From NCBI RefSeq assembly GCF_003143975.1, contig NZ_QFVR01000007.1, positions 62,001 through 126,000 of the forward strand: DNA of 64,000 nt. Direction: 5' to 3'. The stretch comes from Kurthia sibirica. GTDB lineage: Bacteria > Bacillota > Bacilli > Bacillales_A > Planococcaceae. Position 1 is the stretch's first letter; every line of letters starts with the position of its first letter. Both the position numbers and the translations under genes were made by a program. This document shows, in pieces, positions 54,598 to 62,380 of the stretch. The notes beneath the pieces were generated by a model. That model was not told the origin of the DNA, did not search any database, and worked only from the letters and a program-made list of their open reading frames with translations.

Positions 54598-56417
54598 TCC
54601 CATTCACCATCCTCATCTGCATTGTTTGGCAGCGTGAAGAATACTGATGTTCCTTTGCCTTCAACCGACTCAGCCCATATTCGGCCACCATGTGCATTGA
54701 TCATTTCTTTGGAAATGGCTAGACCTAATCCAGTACCTCCCATGGAGCGTGCTCTGGCTTTATCTACACGATAAAATCGATCAAATATATGATCGAGATT
54801 TTTTGGTGGGATCCCCATCCCTGTATCTTTTATTTCTACGACTACTTCATCTTCTGAAAGATTCAATTTAAAATGAATCGAACCGCCATCTGGTGAATAT
54901 TTTAGCGCATTAGAAATAATATTATCGATTACTTGCGTAATTTTATCTGTATCAATTTCTAAATAGATTGGTGTATGAGGTAATTCACGAATAAATTCAA
55001 CATTTTTTGATTTTGACATTTCAAAGCGATTAATAATACGGTCGAACATTTTTACAAAATCAACGAAATCTGTATTGAGTTCATATTCTCTACTATCCAT
55101 CCGTGATAGCTGTAGTAAATCTGTTACAAGACGAATCATACGCTCAGTCTCCGTTCGTGTAACATTTAAAAATGTTGGCGCAATATTTTCGTCTTTCCAT
55201 GCACCCTCAGCTAAAGCTTCTAAATAACTTCTCATCGTAGTTAATGGTGTGCGCAGTTCATGTGATACATTCGACACGAATTCGCGACGTTCCATCTCAA
55301 TTTTTTCTTGTTCGGTAATATCATGTAACACCGTGATTAAACCATTGACAAAGCCGGTCTCTTTTTGAATAACCGAAAAGTTAGCTCGCCAAATATACGG
55401 CTGATCTCGCGTGCTAAAATCTAAATTAATCGAATCCTGCATATGAATTAAATCTTCAAATGTATATTCATCATCGACACCTAGTACTTCAGTAATCGAG
55501 CGACCCATCAATTCATTTTTTTCACCTTGTAATAGTTTTTGTGCTGGCGTATTAATAAGAATAATCTTCCCTTTACGATCTGTCGCAATTACACCATCTG
55601 TCATATTCGTCAGAACAGAAGCTAATTTTCTACGCTCACCTTCCGTAGTCGATTGCGACTCTTGCAAACGGTTTGTTAGGTGGTTAAAGGATACTGCTAA
55701 TTGACCAATTTCATCATTACCATATACTTTAACTTTACGCGAGAAATTCCCTTTCGCCATTGCTTGTGCCTGCCTTCTCATATCTGAGATTGGCTTCGTA
55801 ATAGTTTTTGCGATAAAAACACCTAAGAAAATAGTAATTAATAGTGCAATTGCTGTACCACCAGCTAAAATTTTATTGATGGTTGCCATTTGTTCAAAGA
55901 CGCTTTCAATATTTGATTTTACATAAATAACGCCAATTGTTTTACCATTTGATTGAATCGGTTTTGTAATAATCCATACGCGATTATTTGTGGTTTTATC
56001 GATGGCAATTTTTTTATTGGGCAAAGATGTTTCAAGTGTTTGGCTGACAAGTTGATCGGCCGAGCGTTGTCCAACAATTGACTGACCACTACTATCTGAT
56101 GTCGCTAAAATTTTATTATGAGAATCAATAACGCGAATTTCTCGAATATCATCCGAGGATAAACCATTTAAAATATCTTTTAAACTCTCCTCTAGAGTAG
56201 CATCCGTTTCAGCATGTGATTTAATCATTTCTTCTTTAACGCTAAAATCGACTAGCTTCAGACGGTCTGAAATCGAAACTTCAAAATTGTCTGTAAGCGT
56301 AGCCTCTAGTTTATTCGCAAAATATAAGCCCATAATTTGCATCGCTATTAATATTAACAGTACATAGATCAGTACAACTTTTACGTGGACGGATCTAAAA
56401 AAGCCTACTTTTTGCAT
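54594..56417 (-). CDS. walK: WalK, essential cell-wall sensor histidine kinase
   Basis: A 607-residue membrane kinase (YycG). TM1 at about 10-30, extracellular Cache-like domain to about 180, TM2 at about 184-205, HAMP (205-257), PAS (265-365), HisKA with FVSNVSHELRTPLTTMRSYL, and ATPase with NIISNALKYSPDGG, DTGMGIP, FDRFYRVDKARARSMGGTGL. Standard in length and layout. It phosphorylates WalR to control autolysins and peptidoglycan metabolism. Located at the membrane and, in relatives, at the septum. Confidence 0.97.
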   Translation of the reverse strand: MQKVGFFRSVHVKVVLIYVLLILIAMQIMGLYFANKLEATLTDNFEVSISDRLKLVDFSVKEEMIKSHAETDATLEESLKDILNGLSSDDIREIRVIDSHNKILATSDSSGQSIVGQRSADQLVSQTLETSLPNKKIAIDKTTNNRVWIITKPIQSNGKTIGVIYVKSNIESVFEQMATINKILAGGTAIALLITIFLGVFIAKTITKPISDMRRQAQAMAKGNFSRKVKVYGNDEIGQLAVSFNHLTNRLQESQSTTEGERRKLASVLTNMTDGVIATDRKGKIILINTPAQKLLQGEKNELMGRSITEVLGVDDEYTFEDLIHMQDSINLDFSTRDQPYIWRANFSVIQKETGFVNGLITVLHDITEQEKIEMERREFVSNVSHELRTPLTTMRSYLEALAEGAWKDENIAPTFLNVTRTETERMIRLVTDLLQLSRMDSREYELNTDFVDFVKMFDRIINRFEMSKSKNVEFIRELPHTPIYLEIDTDKITQVIDNIISNALKYSPDGGSIHFKLNLSEDEVVVEIKDTGMGIPPKNLDHIFDRFYRVDKARARSMGGTGLGLAISKEMINAHGGRIWAESVEGKGTSVFFTLPNNADEDGEWE

Positions 56418-56423
56418 AAACCA

Positions 56424-57131
56424 TTACTCCTGTTCAGGGTTTCTTAAATAGTAGCCAACTCCACGTCTCGTAACAATCCACGCTGGATGACTTGGGTTAT
56501 CTTCAATTTTCTCTCTTAAACGACGAATGGTAACATCCACTGTACGAACATCTCCGAAATAATCATAGCCCCATACCGTTTGTAGTAAATGTTCACGCGT
56601 CATTACTTGTCCGATATGCTTCGCTAAATAATGTAATAATTCAAATTCTCGGTGCGTTAATTCAATTGTTTTATCACGTTTTAATACTAAATAGGCTTCC
56701 GGTTGGATAATTAAAGAACCTACCACGATGTCCGTTGTTGTTTCTTCTTCATCCACTTGTGTTGTCGCTTGATGACGACGCATATTTGCTTTTACACGCG
56801 CAACCAATTCACGCGTACTAAATGGTTTTGTCACATAGTCATCTGCACCTAGTTCAAGACCTAATACTTTATCGATTTCTGAATCCTTTGCGGTAATCAT
56901 AATAATTGGCGTATCGTATTTTTTACGAACTTCTCGCACAACTTCCATACCATCTCTTTTCGGTAGCATAATATCCAATAAGATTAAATCTGGTTTTTCC
57001 GATTCCACTTTTTCCAAAGCTTCATCTCCATCATATGCTGTTACTACTGTATAACCCTCTTTTGTTAAATTAAACTGTAATATATCTGCAATCGGTTTCT
57101 CGTCATCTACTACTAACACTTTTTTATCCAA
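56424..57131 (-). CDS. walR: WalR, essential OmpR-family response regulator (TTG start)
   Basis: A 235-residue regulator (YycF). Receiver with [12 protein letters not shown], phospho-acceptor Asp in [13 protein letters not shown] and Lys in [11 protein letters not shown]; winged helix with [17 protein letters not shown] and [27 protein letters not shown] lies eight bases before TTG 57131, and [12 protein letters not shown] fits the family start. First gene of the walRKHIJ operon; the next upstream gene here is a divergent YitT gene, whereas purA lies upstream in many Bacilli. Confidence 0.97.
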   Translation of the reverse strand: MDKKVLVVDDEKPIADILQFNLTKEGYTVVTAYDGDEALEKVESEKPDLILLDIMLPKRDGMEVVREVRKKYDTPIIMITAKDSEIDKVLGLELGADDYVTKPFSTRELVARVKANMRRHQATTQVDEEETTTDIVVGSLIIQPEAYLVLKRDKTIELTHREFELLHYLAKHIGQVMTREHLLQTVWGYDYFGDVRTVDVTIRRLREKIEDNPSHPAWIVTRRGVGYYLRNPEQE

Positions 57132-57453
57132 AAGTATTCACCCTTTCTCACACGTTAATATCTCTATAATAAAGCCATTTATTTTTATTTCTACTCCATT
57201 AACTCTACCATGCTTTGATGTTTCTCGCATCTTTGTGGGAAACATGTTCCCATTATTTCCCGGGAAATGTAAATAAAATATTTACCCTATTTAACTTACC
57301 ACATATTGAACAAACTATTGGTTTTGACATTATTTTGTAAAGAAAATGAAAGATAACTTTATTTTTTTTGCCATAAAAGCAATATAACAAGCATTTTAGC
57401 CTTCTGTACTTTACAATTAAAGTATTCTGAAAATTTGAAAGGAAGTGACCGCT
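57132..57453. other. Divergent walR/yitT intergenic region
   Basis: 322 bases of AT-rich DNA that must hold both promoters. I see no promoter pair clear enough to mark. AGTATTCTGAAAATT at 57421-57435, read on the minus strand, matches the CodY consensus at 13 of 15 positions, 19 bases before the yitT start; a possible but weak site. Confidence 0.4.
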
Positions 57454-58356
57454 TTGGGCAATACAACACAAACAACCGAAGTACTCTCAAAATCGAAGCC
57501 CATTAAAAAGGCTTCAAAAATACGCTTATTTAAACGTATTTTCATGGTTATTTTAGGTGCCATCATTATGGCAGTCGGACTCGAACTTTTTCTCGTGCCC
57601 AACAATATTTTAGACGGTGGCATTGTCGGTATTTCCATTATTCTTTCTCATCTAGTCGGGCTACCTATTGGCGCATTTATTTTCATTTTGAATATCCCCT
57701 TCTTTTTCATCGGTTACAAACAAATTGGTAAAACATTTGCTTTATCAACAGCCCTCGGCATTACCGTTTTATCAATCACAACTATTTACTTACATCATAT
57801 CGCTGCTTTCACCGATGATTTATTGCTCTCGACTATTTTTGGTGGCATTGTGCTTGGCATCGGTGTAGGCCTCGTAATACGATATGGTGGATCGCTAGAT
57901 GGCACTGAAATATTAGCGATATTATTCAATAAAAACACCCCTTTTTCAGTTGGTCAAATTATTATGTTTTTCAATTTAATTATTTTTTCTGTCGCAGGTT
58001 TTGTCTTTACTTGGGAACGTGCCATGTACTCTGTGATCGCTTATTTTATTGCTTACAAAACGATTGATATCGTTATTGAAGGTTTAGACGAATCAAAAGC
58101 TGTTTACATAATTAGCGATGAATACCATCAAATCGGCCAAGCAATTATGGACCGTCTAGGACGTGGTGTAACGTATTTGAATGGGGAGGGTGCATATTCT
58201 GGCGACGCAAAAAAAGTCGTCTTCACGGTCATTACACGCCTTGAAGAAGCGAAGCTCAACACCATCGTTGAAGAAATTGATGACAAAGCCTTTCTCGCTA
58301 TCGGTAATATTGCAGAAGTGCGCGGTGGTCAATTCAAAAAACGTAATATTCATTAA
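57454..58356 (+). CDS. YitT family membrane protein (DUF161/DUF2179), TTG start
   Basis: A 300-residue membrane protein with five to six helices (about 22-200): MVILGAIIMAVGLELFLVPN, GGIVGISIILSHLVGLPIG, GGIVLGIGVGLVIRYGGSLDG. A cytoplasmic DUF2179 domain (about 225-290) follows, with VYIISDEYHQIGQAIMDRLG and GRGVTYLNGEGAYSG. TTG 57454 is preferred: AAAGGAAGTG is six bases upstream and the GTG at 57445 overlaps it. The transported substrate is unknown for the family. Confidence 0.88.
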   Translation: MGNTTQTTEVLSKSKPIKKASKIRLFKRIFMVILGAIIMAVGLELFLVPNNILDGGIVGISIILSHLVGLPIGAFIFILNIPFFFIGYKQIGKTFALSTALGITVLSITTIYLHHIAAFTDDLLLSTIFGGIVLGIGVGLVIRYGGSLDGTEILAILFNKNTPFSVGQIIMFFNLIIFSVAGFVFTWERAMYSVIAYFIAYKTIDIVIEGLDESKAVYIISDEYHQIGQAIMDRLGRGVTYLNGEGAYSGDAKKVVFTVITRLEEAKLNTIVEEIDDKAFLAIGNIAEVRGGQFKKRNIH

Positions 58357-58374
58357 TCTATTTGTGTCATCATT

Positions 58375-58443
58375 AAAAAGGCTGCTTTATATGTTTGTTC
58401 TACCGCTTATTAGCGATGTAGAGCAACCTATAAGCAGCCTTTT
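58375..58443. terminator. Bidirectional terminator
   Basis: AAAAAGGCTGCTT pairs with AAGCAGCCTTTTT over a long imperfect inner stem, between yitT and the adhesin anchor fragment. Confidence 0.85.
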
Positions 58444-58452
58444 TAATTGAAT

Positions 58453-58788
58453 TTAAGAAACTTTCCTCATTTTTCTAACAAGCACAAGGGCACCAAGAAG
58501 TACTAAAAATATGCCCGCAGTCATCGCTAGATAGGTTATTTGAATACCTGTTTGCGGTAGCTGATCACTTTGTGACTGGCCATTATCTTGATGATTAAAA
58601 TGATGACCATCCTGTGGTATCGTAATTGAAGGTTTCACTGGTAGTTCTGGTAGCTCTGGTGTTACTGGTGGCTCTACCGGTGGTTCTGGTGTTACTGGTG
58701 GCTCTACCGGCGGTTTTGGTGTTACTGTATTTGTTACTGTAATTTCAGTCGTTGAATCATATGTTACAACAATATCGAATTGGCTATT
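58453..58788 (-). pseudogene. Detached LPQTG cell-wall anchor of the adjacent adhesin
   Basis: The C-terminal end of the upstream surface protein, now in another frame. It reads NNSQFDIVVTYDSTTEITVT (end of a SpaA/Cna_B domain), then Pro-rich repeats PPVEPPVTPEPPVEPPVTPE, the sorting signal QLPQTG, a hydrophobic helix (YLAMTAGIFLVLLGALVLV) and RKMRKVS. No ribosome binding site precedes it; its upstream codon in this frame is a stop. It cannot be expressed alone in a useful way. Confidence 0.85.
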
Positions 58789-61700
58789 ATTCAATTACTA
58801 GTGGTACATCTACCAGTGCTGTCCCCTCTTCATCTGTAACAATTTTATCGATTACGACCTTATTTCCAATATTCATTAACTTAAATTCGGCACCTGCTAA
58901 TAATTTTGTAGCATCTTTAGCATCCACTTTTTTAATCGCTAATTGCCCAGCAGTATTCAACGGCATGTTTTTCACTGTTAATTCCTGACTATCTTGATTC
59001 ACGGTTACTGTTGATTGTGCATTAACATTAACTTTGTAACCATCCGGTGCCTTATCTTCTACAATAATATAGTCTTTATACAGTAACTGATCGAATGTTA
59101 CTTCACCAGCATCGTTCGTTTTTAATGTTTTCAATGCAAAGCGCTTATTACCATCGCTATCTACATTCCAAATAGTAAATACCGCATCCTTTAATACTTT
59201 ATCAGGTGTAATCGCATCTACTTTTTTAATAGTAACTGCACCTGTCTCACCTGAAGCCGTGCCACCTGAGTTCGTTAGAACAACAGTTATTTTCTCAGAA
59301 GAAGGATTTGTTTCTGTTCCTGCTTGATCAGATTGTGCATAAACTTTATTTTCAATAATTGCGCCTGTGGGAGCGTTAATATAGGATTGATATTCAATAA
59401 AATATCCTTCATGAATATCTTGTTTGAATTTCAATCTAAATGATCCATCATCATTCATTAAAATATCGTATAATGTAGGTGATAATTCATCACCTTTTAC
59501 AAATTCACCTTTTTTTGTAGAGCTTGGTTCTGCAAAATACACATGGAATGACTCTTGTAATATAAATTGATTGTCCGATGGTTTATCAATTAATGAGGCA
59601 TGCGTTAAACTCGATTGTGCAAAGTTGAAATCGACAGACCAATTGATGACATCACCATCCTGTTTACCATGTTTAATAGCATATTCATCACCATGCAAAA
59701 CTGGTATTTTTGCTGTTAATTTTGATGGTGTTTTCGGGCCTGTAACCGTCGCATTATTCGTATATTCCTTAATGATTATTTCATCTTCATCTTTTGCTTC
59801 ATACGTAATTTTATATGCGCTAGAAATGGCTTCATTAAATATTAAACGGAAACCTGCATGACCATTGATTTGTTCTGCAACAACTGTAAAGTTTGTGAAT
59901 TCACCAGCTTCCACACCCACGCCACCTGCAGTTAAATCTAATTTGACTATTTTAAATGAATTGAGATCGGTTATTAAGTCCTGTGGTGAACTATCTGTGA
60001 CAACTAATTGAGCTATACTTTCTTGGTTGTAATTGATTCCTAAAGTCCACTTAAACACTTTCTTACTATAATCATAGTCACCTGATTTAAAACCATTATT
60101 CTGTGATTCTGTACCTGGTGTAAACGTTGCTTCACCATCCGCTTTATAATCTGTTCCATTAATTGTTTCTGTAACAGTTGCTTTGTTTTTAAATGTATTT
60201 TTACCATTAATTGTTTTCGTCGTATCATAATCTGTCACATACGATATAGTTAACTTATCTGTGACATCTTTTAAGAAGGTGATGTCAAAACCATTCTCCT
60301 TATTATCCGTTAAAGTATAATCTGTACCCACTACCAATGCTACATCTGCGGAATTTTTAATAACGACCGTAGATGGTCGTAGTAACAAGCCTCCATTTGG
60401 GTACGTTTCTGTAATACGTACATTCGACAATATTTTTTTGTCGTAATTGATCGTAACATTCCATGCGATTGTTTTATCTTCATAGTTTTCTTTCCCTTTT
60501 ACTTTAATGAGAAATGAGTTTGGTACAGTCTTATTTGCTGTCCATTCCCCACCTAATCCAGAAACTGTATTAGCTACACTTGTATTTAATACGGTTTCTG
60601 GATTGATGAATGTTTGATAATCGATTAAATATGTTTTATTTACCGCTTTTTTAAATTCAAATTTAAAACCTGTTTTACCAGCTGGCATCCCAGAACTCGT
60701 TCTCGTCACGGTATATTCAGAGGCGGGAACAGACGTCCAAACCTCCTTACCTGCTGCATCGTATGAAAGTTCTTTTACGATGAATGATTTTGTTTGTACA
60801 TCTAGTTTTTGACCATCATAATAATCAATAAAAGAAGATTGTGCTTTCGTTAATGCATCTTCTTTTTGGTTAAATTTAACCGTCCAATTTAATAAATGCG
60901 TTGATGGATCATAGGCACCTACTTTTTTATCCATAGCTTCTAAATAAGAAGTTGTAACAGATGCTTCTGCATTAATAGTCTTGCCATTAGCAGTTAAAGT
61001 AACTTTGTTTTTATACGTTGCATTTACTTTGTCGATGATTTTTGTTTCATATACGATACGATATGCTTTCGTAACATTTTTCATCGTCAAAGGAAATTTA
61101 GTATAATTCTCCGTTATTTGTGCACCTTGTGTAGCCGTGCCATTTAAATCTACATTTAGCTCATATACTTTCATTGAACCCGATATAAAGCGCAAACCTA
61201 CTGGAACAGGATCTGTAATGGTGACATCACCAATTTTTTCTAGTTTTTTATTAAAGTCAATCGTCCACGTTACTTTCGATGGATTTTTAGCCTTATCTAA
61301 AATACCAGTTTTAGTTAAGGATTCTACTACATTGGGTTTGACAATAATCCCCGTAATCCAATCCTCTGCACCAGGTACATCTACGACTAACTCTTGATTG
61401 GGATTCCCTGAAAGTTTTTCTTTTAAAGAAGACTGGACTTCAAAAGTTCCTTTAATAATGGATTGTTTTTCAATCTCATCATTAAATGTAAAAACAACAT
61501 CTCCTGTTTTTGAAATCGTATACGTTCCAAATATAACACCTGATGTATCTTGTAAATTCCCTTGTTGTTCACTAGCAATTAATAACTGCGTCGGTAATTT
61601 AAATGAATACGTATCTCCTGCTACATAGCTATGCGGCTCTGGTAATGCCCAATCTGCTTTCAAAGTAATTTCATCACCCATAGCCATTTCTGCCCCTTGA

Positions 61701-62158
61701 TTGATGATATTACCTTTTTTATCTGTGTATGTGATTGTTTGAATAATTTTTGTTTCAATTGCTGCTTTAGTCGATAATTTCTTTGATACAACAGCTTCTT
61801 TTATTATTTCTTTTGATGCAATTTGAGGCTTTTTCACAGAAACTTCTTTTTTCTCTACCGCTTCTTTTTCCTCATTTTTCAACGGTATTACTAGTTCAGA
61901 AGATGGCTCTTTTGTTGCAATATCTCCTGATACGTCTTCATCTTTCGACTGTGGTTTTATAGATTCTTGTTTTGTGGAATCCACTGTCCTGTGATTTACT
62001 GCTTCCTCGTCCACCATCACTGTATCATTTGTCATTACATCACCACTTGCATCATTACGATCTTGGTCTTGAGCTAATGCCATACCTGGAAGTGAACTAA
62101 GCGCCAATTGAAAAATCAACATAATTGACAATAAAAGTAGCATTAATTTATTTTTCAA
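58787..62158 (-). CDS. Cna-type surface adhesin, C-terminally truncated by a frameshift (TTG start)
   Basis: A 1123-residue exported protein. Signal peptide at about 1-29 (KNKLMLLLLSIMLIFQLALS), then a charged linker to about 130. Next comes a first adhesin domain and a run of five related domains of about 140 residues, recognisable by VTWTIDFNK, LNWTVKFNQ, IAWNVTINY, FKWTLGINY and INWSVDFNF, each ending in a Y-x-I-x-Y-type strand. These look like collagen-binding (Cna A/SdrG) domains. A SpaA/Cna_B domain (TIKKVDAITPDKVLKDAVF, isopeptide Glu in VEDKAPDGY) and a truncated second one follow. It ends LVDVPLVIE-stop before the anchor, so it would be secreted, not wall-bound. Confidence 0.85.
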   Translation of the reverse strand: MKNKLMLLLLSIMLIFQLALSSLPGMALAQDQDRNDASGDVMTNDTVMVDEEAVNHRTVDSTKQESIKPQSKDEDVSGDIATKEPSSELVIPLKNEEKEAVEKKEVSVKKPQIASKEIIKEAVVSKKLSTKAAIETKIIQTITYTDKKGNIINQGAEMAMGDEITLKADWALPEPHSYVAGDTYSFKLPTQLLIASEQQGNLQDTSGVIFGTYTISKTGDVVFTFNDEIEKQSIIKGTFEVQSSLKEKLSGNPNQELVVDVPGAEDWITGIIVKPNVVESLTKTGILDKAKNPSKVTWTIDFNKKLEKIGDVTITDPVPVGLRFISGSMKVYELNVDLNGTATQGAQITENYTKFPLTMKNVTKAYRIVYETKIIDKVNATYKNKVTLTANGKTINAEASVTTSYLEAMDKKVGAYDPSTHLLNWTVKFNQKEDALTKAQSSFIDYYDGQKLDVQTKSFIVKELSYDAAGKEVWTSVPASEYTVTRTSSGMPAGKTGFKFEFKKAVNKTYLIDYQTFINPETVLNTSVANTVSGLGGEWTANKTVPNSFLIKVKGKENYEDKTIAWNVTINYDKKILSNVRITETYPNGGLLLRPSTVVIKNSADVALVVGTDYTLTDNKENGFDITFLKDVTDKLTISYVTDYDTTKTINGKNTFKNKATVTETINGTDYKADGEATFTPGTESQNNGFKSGDYDYSKKVFKWTLGINYNQESIAQLVVTDSSPQDLITDLNSFKIVKLDLTAGGVGVEAGEFTNFTVVAEQINGHAGFRLIFNEAISSAYKITYEAKDEDEIIIKEYTNNATVTGPKTPSKLTAKIPVLHGDEYAIKHGKQDGDVINWSVDFNFAQSSLTHASLIDKPSDNQFILQESFHVYFAEPSSTKKGEFVKGDELSPTLYDILMNDDGSFRLKFKQDIHEGYFIEYQSYINAPTGAIIENKVYAQSDQAGTETNPSSEKITVVLTNSGGTASGETGAVTIKKVDAITPDKVLKDAVFTIWNVDSDGNKRFALKTLKTNDAGEVTFDQLLYKDYIIVEDKAPDGYKVNVNAQSTVTVNQDSQELTVKNMPLNTAGQLAIKKVDAKDATKLLAGAEFKLMNIGNKVVIDKIVTDEEGTALVDVPLVIE

Positions 62159-62340
62159 TACTATCCAACCCTTTCTATTAATTATTGTTTTTTATTCTGT
62201 GATTCATTTAAGCAGTCATCCTATTCAACTACTTGTCTCCTCTTTATTTCCTCTTTTATGTAGTACTTTCAAAATCTGTACATATATTATTTCCCCCTTT
62301 ATAAATAGAAAAACCATTTTTTCACTTATTTTCCAACAAA

Positions 62341-62369
62341 AAAAGACAACTAAAATAATGTTGTCTTTT
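62341..62369 (-). terminator. Terminator of the upstream adhesin gene
   Basis: AAAAGACAAC (62341-62350) pairs with 62360-62369; the A-rich left flank gives minus-strand T residues. Confidence 0.75.
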
Positions 62370-62380
62370 GTCTATTTAAG

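Noticed and set aside
57253-57638. Minus-strand open frames upstream of walR
   Set aside because: One covers the non-coding divergent region and the other is antisense to yitT; neither has a ribosome site.
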